Origin: JAGQSZ01 sp049672765 | Lineage (GTDB): Bacteria; Actinomycetota; Acidimicrobiia; Acidimicrobiales; Microtrichaceae | Assembly: GCA_049672765.1 (NCBI GenBank) | Contig: JBATWQ010000407.1 | Coordinates: 1-31,782, forward strand | Reading direction: 5' to 3' | Length of the DNA: 31,782 nucleotides | Notes under the pieces: model-generated | Seen by the model: the letters and a program-made list of their open reading frames with translations, nothing else | Told to the model about the DNA's origin: nothing | Databases searched by the model: none | Program-made: the position numbers and the translations under genes | Shown here: positions 24,818 to 31,782 of the stretch, in pieces | Numbering within the stretch: the first letter of the stretch is position 1 | Layout of the letters: each line of letters begins with the position of its first letter

Positions 24818-25077
24818 AATATGAAATCGAGGTCTCACCGAAGGCCCTGCGTCAGCTTCGAAAGCTAGATGCCCCGGCGCGACGTCGGGTTCAGGCAGCA
24901 GTCGAATTGCTGGCCGTGGATCCTCGCCCCGCCGCGGCTACCCAACTGGTCGGGGGAGCTGGCGAATGGCGAGTCCGAACCGGCTCATACCGAATCATCT
25001 ATGAAATCAACGACGATGTGCTCGTGGTTCTCGCCATTGCGGTTGGCCATCGGCGAGACATCTATCGGCACAAATAG
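24814..25077 (+). CDS. RelE/ParE-superfamily toxin
   Basis: This 87-residue protein has the RelE fold pattern YEIEVSPKALRQLRKLD, a central helix with RRRVQAAVELL, then GEWRVRTGSYRIIYEI and a basic C-terminus VGHRRDIYRH. The conserved arginines and the terminal Tyr/His are the residues expected in RelE-type ribosome-dependent mRNA interferases. GTG 24814 overlaps the antitoxin TGA as GTGA, which fits translational coupling and the usual 85-90-residue length; an in-frame ATG at 24781 would lie within the antitoxin gene and add 11 residues foreign to the family. It ends 77 bases before the convergent lipoprotein gene. Confidence 0.92.
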   Translation: MKYEIEVSPKALRQLRKLDAPARRRVQAAVELLAVDPRPAAATQLVGGAGEWRVRTGSYRIIYEINDDVLVVLAIAVGHRRDIYRHK

Positions 25078-25154
25078 ACGCGCGAGCACGCCCGGGGAAA
25101 CGCCAGACCGCGCTTGCTAGGGGAATGACATCGGCCCCAACGAGTGGACCTCGT

Positions 25155-25880
25155 TCAGGCGAACTTCACCCGCACGACGGAGGCCTCATCAATGCTGCCG
25201 TCCTTCGCAGAGAGTGTCTTGACGATGATCGCTCCGGCCGACGTACCACCCTCGTTCAGGTTCAATGTGGTCGAGAACGGTCCCATTTGACCGTTGGCGC
25301 CACCGTTTGTGAAGCCCTCAGCCAGCGGCTCGAGTCGTCCATCCTCCCGGATCTCCAAATTGATGGTCCCCTCGAACGCCGTGCTCTGACCTGAAACGGT
25401 CACGGGCGAGGCCACCGATGCGAGCGCAGCGGGCGCGTCTATCACCAAGTTCGGTGTTGTCGCCCCGATAACCCACCAGTCATCGCCGTCGAGCTGACGG
25501 ACCAACACCGTGGTGACGGGCCCACCGGCTCTCGTTGTAATCGCAACTTCACCCGAGCGGCTGTCCCCCTGCTGGAACTCCCCTGCGATCGGGTCGACAA
25601 ATCCCAGGTATTCCGTGGCAAAGCCGCTGGCGAGCTTCTGCGGATCACTGAAGCGGGTCCCGTCCACGGCGAAGGGCCAGATCGCCTGCTCCGGCTGCTC
25701 TGTGGACTGCGGCTTGACCTTGTCCGTAGTGGGTGCAGCCGTGGTGGTGGTTGTGCTGGTTGTTGAGTCGGCCGACTTCGCGGTGGTGGACGAAGCGTCG
25801 TCCGCGGAGCCACAACTCAAGGTCACCAGCGCCACCGGGACGAGAAGGGCTGCCAGTGTCTTTCGTGGATGGAGCTGCAT
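25155..25880 (-). CDS. Gmad2-domain lipoprotein
   Basis: This 241-residue protein has a signal peptide with a probable lipoprotein cysteine at C23 (TLSC, a slightly non-consensus lipobox), a Ser/Thr/Ala-rich linker of about 40 residues and a C-terminal domain of about 95 residues that fits Gmad2, the immunoglobulin-like domain of bacterial spore-germination proteins (SPVTVSGQSTAFEGTINLEI, then GPFSTTL). Gmad2 proteins in non-sporulating actinobacteria are cell-surface proteins of unknown role. Start at ATG 25880 is supported by the TAGGCT hexamer six bases upstream, indicating a leaderless mRNA. The 189-base gap to the next gene shows nothing else. Confidence 0.8.
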   Translation of the reverse strand: MQLHPRKTLAALLVPVALVTLSCGSADDASSTTAKSADSTTSTTTTTAAPTTDKVKPQSTEQPEQAIWPFAVDGTRFSDPQKLASGFATEYLGFVDPIAGEFQQGDSRSGEVAITTRAGGPVTTVLVRQLDGDDWWVIGATTPNLVIDAPAALASVASPVTVSGQSTAFEGTINLEIREDGRLEPLAEGFTNGGANGQMGPFSTTLNLNEGGTSAGAIIVKTLSAKDGSIDEASVVRVKFA

Positions 25881-25886
25881 TCCATG

Positions 25887-25892
25887 AGCCTA
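25887..25892 (-). promoter_or_regulatory. -10-like hexamer of the Gmad2 lipoprotein gene (leaderless)
   Basis: TAGGCT on the minus strand ends six bases before ATG 25880, with no Shine-Dalgarno sequence. Confidence 0.45.
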
Positions 25893-26069
25893 TTGGTCCT
25901 GACCGCCATTTGTGGTCGGATGCGGTGCGGGTCGACGTGGGCGCAACGCGGTCCATCCGCATCCGCGCCCCCTCTTGTGAAAGGTCACCGTCATCGCTCG
26001 CCCGGACATGGCAGTGACTTTATGGTCGAGCACCGCAATAGGAGAGCGCCCCCTCGAATGCCGGCCGCG

Positions 26070-26795
26070 TTAGTTCTCCAGTCCAGCAGCAATTTCTTCC
26101 AGCTGTTTGACGATGTTTCTCTCGGCGGCGGCGGGGTCGACACCCACGATGGTGAGTGGTCCGTCTTCCTCGGCGGCCATTAGAGCCAGCAGGATGTGTT
26201 CAGTGCCGATGTAGTTGTGCCCCAGCCGCAGGGCTTCCCGATATGTGAGCTCCAGAGCCTTTCGGGCGCCCACGTCAAACGGGATGAGAGCCGGAAGATC
26301 GTCCACGCCCGGCGGAAGCGTGGCCTGCAGCCGCTCGATCGCGTCGCCCAGATCTATCTTCTGTGCCGCAATTGAGTCGACTCCGACCGAACCGGTCTGG
26401 CTGAGCAGACCGAGCGCCAGATGGGTGGTGGTGATCTCGTCGTTTCCAGCGGAGTGCGCGGCGTTCTGCGCCTCGACCACGACGTTGCGAGCACGCGGCG
26501 TGAAGCGGTTGAAGCCCTGTTCGGGATCGAAGTCGGGTAATTCCTTGGGGACGAAGCGCTTACGGGCGGCCTGCTTGGTGACTCCCATGCTGCGCCCGAT
26601 CTCGGTCCACGATGCACCTGATCGACGGGCCTGGTCGACGAAGTGACCAACCAGATGATCGGCCAGGTCGCCAAGGTGGTCGGCAGCCAACATGGCATCG
26701 GTCAGCTGCTCCAGGGGATCCGATTGGATGGTCGATATCGCCTCGATCAGGTCGTCCAGGCGGGGAACGGGCTTCAGGTCGGCAGGAGTCTCCAT
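26070..26795 (-). CDS. HTH-Clp_N domain protein
   Basis: With ATG 26795 the protein has 241 residues: an N-terminal helical part, a helix-turn-helix at about 62-82 (SWTEIGRSMGVTKQAARKRF), and a Clp N-domain double repeat (about 97-235) with FTPRARNVVVEAQNAA and YIGTEHILLALM blocks as in ClpC/ClpA. It lacks the AAA modules, so it is not an unfoldase itself; it could be a transcription factor or adaptor that senses Clp substrates. An ATG at 26807 in the same frame is the alternative start; 26795 is preferred because a TATGGT hexamer lies seven bases upstream. It is downstream of the nuclease-helicase gene and the GNAT-like remnant. Confidence 0.82.
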   Translation of the reverse strand: METPADLKPVPRLDDLIEAISTIQSDPLEQLTDAMLAADHLGDLADHLVGHFVDQARRSGASWTEIGRSMGVTKQAARKRFVPKELPDFDPEQGFNRFTPRARNVVVEAQNAAHSAGNDEITTTHLALGLLSQTGSVGVDSIAAQKIDLGDAIERLQATLPPGVDDLPALIPFDVGARKALELTYREALRLGHNYIGTEHILLALMAAEEDGPLTIVGVDPAAAERNIVKQLEEIAAGLEN

Positions 26796-26802
26796 ACCGA
26801 CA

Positions 26803-26808
26803 ACCATA
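26803..26808 (-). promoter_or_regulatory. Possible -10 hexamer of the HTH-Clp_N gene
   Basis: TATGGT on the minus strand ends seven bases before ATG 26795, another leaderless-type arrangement. It overlaps the alternative start codon at 26807, so only one of the two readings can hold. Confidence 0.3.
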
Positions 26809-26829
26809 CATTGTCGACGGCCAGATCGT

Positions 26830-26949
26830 CAACCCCGGGTTGTCGATCCTCATGCAGGCGATCAGCAAGGGGGCGTAGCCGACCGGGATGTCCGAATCGG
26901 TGACAGCAACCCAACTGCGACCGGCCTCCGCATATTCGGCTAGGCGTGC
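26830..26949 (-). pseudogene. Possible GNAT acetyltransferase remnant
   Basis: In the frame running past the helicase stop the translation reads LAEYAEAGRSWVAVTDSDIP followed by VGYA, a pattern typical of beta strands 2-3 of GNAT acetyltransferases. No start codon precedes it in a sensible place, the acetyl-CoA loop is absent, and the similarity stops after about 25 residues, so if real it is a fragment. It fills the 144-base gap between the nuclease-helicase stop and the HTH-Clp_N start. Chance resemblance cannot be excluded. Confidence 0.35.
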
Positions 26950-29900
26950 CACCGTGAGCTGGCGGTGTCGGCGAAGGCACACAGGTTGGCGATGAGTTGA
27001 AGTTCCCCCACGCTGCCCGCCCGGCTGTCGAGAAGAGCATCGGTACAGACCAGATAGGCAATGCAGCGGGCACGACTTATCGCGACGTTGAGCCGGTTCT
27101 GTGAGAACAGGAAAGCGCTGCCCCGCGGGATTTCATCCGCGTCGGACGCTGTCATCGAAAAGAACACGATCGCTGCTTCACGACCCTGGAAGCGGTCAAC
27201 GGTGCCGACCGGGACACCCCTGGTGCGCGGATCCGCATTGAGAGTCTCCTGCAGGCACTTGACCTGTCGTCCATACGGGGCAACGACCATGAAGTCGCCG
27301 GCTCCGAGAATCCGGACCTCGCCGTGCTGGTTCGTCCATTCCGTTCCAATGAGGCGGCCGATCTCGTCGTGGATCAGATCAGCCTCTTCGCTCGACCGGG
27401 TCGAGCAGTCGGAGTGCTCCGCCTCCAACCATCGCAACCCGGTCCCCTCGACGGTGTTCTGGACGGCACAGGTCGGATGACTTTCGAGGCGGCCCTCATA
27501 GATGCGCTCCGAGATGAATGAGCTGACATCGGGGTGCATACGTCTTGTGCAATGCAGGAAGACACCCCGGTCGGGCGGGATCGTGTCGTGTCCGTCGAGG
27601 ACGTGTTCGAGAACGCTTGCCCCCGAACCGTTCGGGTGACTCGCCTTGGCGACCTGCGCCAGTTGCAGAGGGTCGCCAAGAAGGACGATGTTTCGGGCGG
27701 CACCCGTAGTGGACAGGGCGTCGGCGAGGGACATCTGACCGGCTTCGTCGATCAGCAGAACGTCGACCGGATTGGCGCGCATGGCTTCGCTGGCAAAGCT
27801 CCATGTGGTCCCGGCGACCAGTCGATACTTCTCGTCGGCGGCCTTCTTGTTGGTCGAGGCGTAGTCGACTCCGGATAGCGGCTCTTCGGGCTTGGTGGCT
27901 CTGCGGACGATCGCAGCGGGTTCGTGTGAGCCAGTTTCGATCAGATCGACCACTTCCTCGAGCAGATTGTCGATGGCGCTGTGGCTGAAAGCGGTGATTC
28001 CGACGCGCAACCCTGCATCGAGCAGTCGCAACACGATGTGGGAACCGGTGTACGTCTTGCCCGTGCCTGGGGGACCCTGCACCGCCAGGTAACTCGAGTC
28101 GAGGTGTGGAACCAGGCCTGCGATCTCATTCACGTCGTCGCTGAAGCCACCGTCAGGCGCGCCGTGTCCGGGCACGAACCGGGGCGGGTCCTTACGCAGT
28201 AGTGCCAGCGCCAGCGCGCTGGGCGTGCCGTTGGTCCCAGGATCGAGCATCTGCATCGCAAGGTTGTCGATCACCGTAACTTTCGGACCCGGATCGACCC
28301 AGTCGTTCAGTGCGATCGAAACTGGGAGGACACCGGCCTCCTGGGCCCTGGGGTTCCACACCAGATCAAGCTCGCGAGCATCGTGATCGACACGTCCCAG
28401 GGATCCGTAGGCGAACCCGCCGGCGGGCAGCACATACAAGACCCCTGACTTCGTCCCGCTACCCAATTCGGCCATGACTTCCTGGTCGGGGTACCGGAAT
28501 CGCATGACGGGCTGGGCGGGAGTCCCGTTCTTCTTGGTGCGCTCCACCTTGCCCACGACTTCGAGTGAGGTGACGAACTCCTCGTGGTCCAGCAGTTCCT
28601 CGGTGTCACCATCGAGCATTGCCACGCGGGGACCGATCGTCGCCAGAAACTCACGGCGCCAATAACCGAGCACGTCACCCATCAACCACTCAGGCGTGCC
28701 CTCGCCGTGGGACTTCAGGGCGTCGACCTTCTCGTCGAGCCCCTCTGGTCCGGGATCGGCCTCGAGCGACGCCTCCCGCCAGGCGAGGCCCGCCGGGCGC
28801 TGTTCGATGAGCCAGTCACGCAACGCCATCGTGGCGCGCACATCGTCCTCGTTGTAGTCGGCGATCCGCTCCAGGCGAGACGGGTCCTGGTCGTGGATCC
28901 AACGGTCGTAGTCGACCACGGCGCCCGAACCGCCGTGGATGTCCTCGGAGCGCTTGAACCCGGTCAGTCGCTCTACGTGCTTGAGCCCGTAGCTCTCGAC
29001 GCCGACCTGAACACTGTTGCGGACGACCGGAAATAGGTCCACGAAGCATCCGGTCTCGATCAGCTTCCCGAGTTGCGACTGAGCAACGCCGTGCTCCGTG
29101 GCGAGTCGTTCGAGCGAAGAACGTTCGGTGTGGTTGTAGTGGTAGACGTGCATTCCCGGATGATGGCGACGTCGATCGGCGATGAACTCGATCAGCTCGT
29201 GGGTCCGGGCTGCTTCCGCGGGCCGGTCGTGTGCCCACATCGCGGTGTAGGTCCACTCCGCCGGTCCGACCCCCGCTGGTCCGACACGGGTGATGTACCC
29301 GAAGAGAAAGAACAACCCGGCATCGGCACGCCACATCGGATGGCCCTCGAAGTCGAGGAACATGTCGCCATCGTCCGGCTCCGGCAGTTGTTCGAAACCG
29401 TGTCCCCACTGCGGGTCGTCCCCGACTTCGATGAGCGAGAACGGGGGAGCTGCGTCGTCACCGAAGGAGCGCTGTTCGACCTGGAGCGCAGCCTGGTCCA
29501 CCAGGCGCTTCAGGCGCCACGGCGCGAACCCCGGAACCGGTTCTGGTGACCCCGCTAGCGCCAGGACGGTACCGATGCCCGAATCGCGGAAGCGGTCCAG
29601 ATCCGAAACCCTGAACCCGGCTACGAGCTGCAGTGAATCCTCGTCCCTCCACTGAGCTTCACAGTGTTGCTGGAACTCGCAGAACTCGCAGTGCGTGCAG
29701 CGCACCGGTCGGGTCGCGTCGTCGTCGTGGTCTTCGTCGAGCAGGGCGACAAGTTGTTTACGCAACCGCGTCCAATAGGGCATCACGTCGGTCGAGTTGA
29801 ACCCTTCAGAGGTTCCAGAGCCGAGCCAGATGCGCACGCCATGGGGAGTCAGACCGGTCAGCGCGGCGATCGCCTCGGCATAGAAACACAGCTGGAGGAC

Positions 29901-30329
29901 GTGGCCGACCTTGGCTTCGGAACGGGCAAGTTTGGAATCCACCGGCTCGTAGCGAAAGCCGTCACCGTCGGACTCGTCGATACGTTCGAGGAAGTCGGCG
30001 ACACCTCTGATTCCGTCGTGCACGAACGGCATCTGGTAGATCACGTCGTGACCATCGGCGAGCGGATTTCCGACCCGTTGCACCCATTTGGCGAAAGATT
30101 CCCGATCCTGTCGGGGTGGCACCTCGAATACGTCGAGTCCCTGGTCGCGGTAGTGCTGCAGACAGGCGCCTTCGTGTTCCAATCCCTTGTCGACGACGAG
30201 TTGGGCGAACGACCCGAAGGGGGCCGATACCGAGAGCGTTCCGCTGTCGACCATGTTGCGCAGCGACAGATAGTGGGCGCACTCGAGCCACGCCGTGATC
30301 TTCGATGGTGTCAGCAGACGGTCGACCAT
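26940..30329 (-). CDS. TM0106-type RecB-like nuclease / RNase H-like / SF1 helicase fusion
   Basis: This 1129-residue protein has three parts. Residues about 1-230 are a RecB-like nuclease of the TM0106 group ending in a cysteine cluster (C211, C214, C217, C223) that may bind Fe-S as in Cas4. Residues about 320-510 form an RNase_H_2-type DEDD exonuclease with LDFEG (D326, E328) and a closing EDDVRATMAL. Residues about 730-1125 are an SF1 Dna2/NAM7-like helicase with Walker A GPPGTGKT (752-759), DEAGQ Walker B, LGDPLQL and VDRFQGRE. It probably processes DNA or RNA ends in repair. ATG 30329 has GGAGG seven bases upstream; an in-frame start at 30359 would precede this site. Similar fusions occur in other actinobacteria. 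Confidence 0.88.
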   Translation of the reverse strand: MVDRLLTPSKITAWLECAHYLSLRNMVDSGTLSVSAPFGSFAQLVVDKGLEHEGACLQHYRDQGLDVFEVPPRQDRESFAKWVQRVGNPLADGHDVIYQMPFVHDGIRGVADFLERIDESDGDGFRYEPVDSKLARSEAKVGHVLQLCFYAEAIAALTGLTPHGVRIWLGSGTSEGFNSTDVMPYWTRLRKQLVALLDEDHDDDATRPVRCTHCEFCEFQQHCEAQWRDEDSLQLVAGFRVSDLDRFRDSGIGTVLALAGSPEPVPGFAPWRLKRLVDQAALQVEQRSFGDDAAPPFSLIEVGDDPQWGHGFEQLPEPDDGDMFLDFEGHPMWRADAGLFFLFGYITRVGPAGVGPAEWTYTAMWAHDRPAEAARTHELIEFIADRRRHHPGMHVYHYNHTERSSLERLATEHGVAQSQLGKLIETGCFVDLFPVVRNSVQVGVESYGLKHVERLTGFKRSEDIHGGSGAVVDYDRWIHDQDPSRLERIADYNEDDVRATMALRDWLIEQRPAGLAWREASLEADPGPEGLDEKVDALKSHGEGTPEWLMGDVLGYWRREFLATIGPRVAMLDGDTEELLDHEEFVTSLEVVGKVERTKKNGTPAQPVMRFRYPDQEVMAELGSGTKSGVLYVLPAGGFAYGSLGRVDHDARELDLVWNPRAQEAGVLPVSIALNDWVDPGPKVTVIDNLAMQMLDPGTNGTPSALALALLRKDPPRFVPGHGAPDGGFSDDVNEIAGLVPHLDSSYLAVQGPPGTGKTYTGSHIVLRLLDAGLRVGITAFSHSAIDNLLEEVVDLIETGSHEPAAIVRRATKPEEPLSGVDYASTNKKAADEKYRLVAGTTWSFASEAMRANPVDVLLIDEAGQMSLADALSTTGAARNIVLLGDPLQLAQVAKASHPNGSGASVLEHVLDGHDTIPPDRGVFLHCTRRMHPDVSSFISERIYEGRLESHPTCAVQNTVEGTGLRWLEAEHSDCSTRSSEEADLIHDEIGRLIGTEWTNQHGEVRILGAGDFMVVAPYGRQVKCLQETLNADPRTRGVPVGTVDRFQGREAAIVFFSMTASDADEIPRGSAFLFSQNRLNVAISRARCIAYLVCTDALLDSRAGSVGELQLIANLCAFADTASSRWHA

Positions 30330-30359
30330 GGGACTCCCTCCGGCGCCAAATTCTCGCAC

Positions 30360-30380
30360 GCCCGCACTTGGAATGCGGGC
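30360..30380 (-). terminator. Hairpin after the ABM-like gene
   Basis: Perfect 7-bp arms GCCCGCA and TGCGGGC with a 7-base loop lie 22 bases after the TAA at 30403-30405 and before the ribosome binding site of the next gene. There is no T-run, so termination strength is uncertain. Confidence 0.45.
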
Positions 30381-30402
30381 ACTCAGCCGAAGAGAGCCGG
30401 AG

Positions 30403-30714
30403 TTATACGGTCACGCGCTGGAAGAACGGGAAGGTCATACCCGGGATCAGCTTCTCATCCTGGCGGTCCTCGACCAGAGGGCTCATGGCCTGCCAGATGG
30501 CCATGACCTCAGGATCCTCGTGAGCCTTGCCCATGCCCTCCGGCGCCCACTCGAACACTTCGACATACACGGGCGGTTCGGCACTGCTGCGGAGAACGAT
30601 GTGGGGATCGTCGTTGACGAAACCGAGCCGCTTAAGTGTCGGCCAGTTCGCCTCGATCAGGGACTTGAACTCATCCTCGGACTCGGGTCGCACCCAGTAG
30701 GTCCAGACGCACAT
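30403..30714 (-). CDS. Small ABM-like (dimeric alpha-beta barrel) protein
   Basis: This 103-residue protein begins MCVWTYWVRPESEDEFKSLI and continues with PPVYVEVFEWAPEG and a C-terminal helix, the layout of antibiotic-biosynthesis monooxygenase/Dabb-like ferredoxin folds, which act as dimers in oxygenation, heme degradation or as unexplained housekeeping proteins. No catalytic residue allows a function to be named. ATG 30714 is chosen because similarity begins there; the frame stays open upstream to 30987 but that part is basic, proline-rich and lies in the region before the YihY gene's end, so it is probably non-coding. The 30715-30892 stretch shows no other gene. Confidence 0.65.
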   Translation of the reverse strand: MCVWTYWVRPESEDEFKSLIEANWPTLKRLGFVNDDPHIVLRSSAEPPVYVEVFEWAPEGMGKAHEDPEVMAIWQAMSPLVEDRQDEKLIPGMTFPFFQRVTV

Positions 30715-30892
30715 CTCAGCTCTTGGATTGTTCTCGATCACGGGCGCGACAGTAAGGACGGCCACCCGTCTCCGCAAAGTCCGAGACTGAGGATTCCGAC
30801 CCTCCCCAGGCCAGTGTGGGAACCGCATGCGGCCCGGTGTTGTGTCTGCCAGTGGGTCCAGGACGACACTGTCTCCCCGGAGATGGGGTTGT

Positions 30893-31782
30893 TCACTCGG
30901 TGTCCGATTCAGCGCCTCCCCTGAGCACCCAGCGGGTGGGGGCGGTCGAGGCGCAGTCATCGTCTGATTCGCGTCGCCGCTTCTCACGCTCGGCGAAGAA
31001 GTTCTTGTCGAGATGCTCCTTGTCGAAGTCGACCGTCAGGGTCTGCTCGGGCCGGCGTAGCTCGTTAGAGAGAAGCCCCACCAGGACCTCGCAGTCGGCC
31101 TCGCTCAGCGGTGGCTGGGCGATCCGTCTGGGCCACAGGCGACGCGCCTGAACGACCGCGACTTCGTTCGCGAATATCGCCGAGCGGGCCAGAAGGTTGA
31201 TCCAGAAGAGGGTCACCACAACAAACCCGATCGCCCCATACAGGTCCTGCGCCTGTGAAAGCCGGTCGAGAATCAACCAGGAACCAAGCCTTTGGATTAC
31301 CTGCCAGGCGACACCGGCAACAGCGGCGGCGAGAATCAGCTGAACACTCGCGATGGCCGGTGCGACAACTATGCGGAACACGCCGAACAACAGCAGTGCG
31401 GCCAGGAGCGAACCTGTCACCAGCGAGATCGCCTGCGACACGAGGCCGGAGCTCGACGGTGTGTAGAAGTCACGCAGGAAGCTCGTGCCAACTGCCGCTG
31501 CGAACACGAGCACGAAGAGCAGCAGCGAGCGAACGAGGCGACTGACGAAGCCCTGCCGTTCGACGCCGGCCACGTTCCACACCTGGTTCAGGGCCAGCTG
31601 GAAACCGTTGTAGATGCCCGTTGCGGTCCACAGAAGACCTGCCAGCGAGATCCAGATCCAGGGCCCTTTGACACCAAGGGCAGAGACGTTCTCCTCGATC
31701 CGCGAACCGATCACGGGGAACTGCACAATGGTCGAATCCAGCACCGACTCCTTGATCCGGTCACTCGACTTGAGGATGCGAC
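30893..31782 (-). CDS. YihY/BrkB-family membrane protein, partial at right edge
   Basis: The frame is open to the window edge (codons from 31780 downward, no stop), so the N-terminus is missing. The visible part starts KESVLDSTIVQFPVIG, which in this family follows the first two membrane helices, and has about five further hydrophobic segments, including the GIYNGFQLALNQVWNV block and a DLYGAIGFVVVTLFW helix. The cytoplasmic tail is charged and ends in a Glu-rich stretch. The family was once called ribonuclease BN, but its members are transport or scaffold-like membrane proteins of unclear role. A GTG at 31744 exists but would delete family-conserved sequence, so it is not the start. Confidence 0.88.
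   Translation of the reverse strand, partial: RILKSSDRIKESVLDSTIVQFPVIGSRIEENVSALGVKGPWIWISLAGLLWTATGIYNGFQLALNQVWNVAGVERQGFVSRLVRSLLLFVLVFAAAVGTSFLRDFYTPSSSGLVSQAISLVTGSLLAALLLFGVFRIVVAPAIASVQLILAAAVAGVAWQVIQRLGSWLILDRLSQAQDLYGAIGFVVVTLFWINLLARSAIFANEVAVVQARRLWPRRIAQPPLSEADCEVLVGLLSNELRRPEQTLTVDFDKEHLDKNFFAEREKRRRESDDDCASTAPTRWVLRGGAESDTE

Noticed and set aside
1..31782. CRISPR array, tRNA/rRNA genes, insertion sequences, prophage genes
   Set aside because: Looked for regular spaced repeats, clover-leaf or conserved rRNA segments, and transposase or phage motifs in both strands; none was recognised.

Overview
The window is GC-rich and gene-dense and reads as chromosomal DNA of an actinobacterium, most likely an environmental lineage such as Acidimicrobiia. 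That placement is inferred from an F420-type LLM oxidoreductase, a WS/DGAT wax ester/triacylglycerol synthase, tandem universal stress protein domains, a DUF3516 helicase, a Clp_N/HTH protein, frequent GTG and TTG starts, and several starts sitting just downstream of TANNNT hexamers (leaderless mRNAs). I see no rRNA, tRNA, CRISPR array, insertion sequence or phage gene. No gap between genes exceeds 300 bases; the largest are 15340-15598, 23207-23453 and 12257-12396, and they hold promoters or unassigned sequence.

Layout. 1-1699 (minus): DUF1295 membrane reductase followed by a PlsC-like acyltransferase cut by the left edge. 1841-6308 (plus): F420 oxidoreductase, OafA-type acyltransferase fused to an SGNH domain, and WS/DGAT. 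6333-9353 (minus): tandem universal stress protein and a large secreted alpha/beta-hydrolase lipoprotein, separated by two hairpins. 9444-12256 (minus): a heme-type operon of protoporphyrinogen/coproporphyrinogen oxidase, an AhbD/NirJ-like radical SAM/SPASM protein and a possible 38-codon ORF that overlaps the radical SAM stop and ends in a hairpin. 12451-12684 (plus): a small membrane protein. 12736-15339 (minus): an 867-residue rifamycin phosphotransferase homologue with the phosphohistidine at position 825 and a candidate rifamycin-associated element upstream. 15599-20550 (plus): a complete four-gene sugar ABC importer of the AglEFGK/MalEFGK type; its first permease carries an SdrD_B-like beta domain in a loop and a seven-copy 15-bp repeat at its N-terminus. 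20576-23206 (minus): DUF3516 Ski2-like helicase. 23454-24494 (plus): DNase I-fold lipoprotein. 24551-25077 (plus): Phd/RelE toxin-antitoxin pair. 25155-30714 (minus): Gmad2 lipoprotein, HTH-Clp_N protein, a possible GNAT remnant, a large nuclease-helicase, and a small ABM-like protein. 30893-31782 (minus): YihY/BrkB membrane protein cut by the right edge.

How the parts may work together. Lipid metabolism (PlsC, DUF1295, WS/DGAT) and cell-surface modification (OafA-SGNH) dominate the left third. The centre holds tetrapyrrole synthesis, possible rifamycin inactivation and sugar uptake. The right third is nucleic-acid processing and stress or quality control. The most novel candidates are the small ORF coupled to the radical SAM gene, the RAE-like element before rph, and the domain insertion in the ABC permease.
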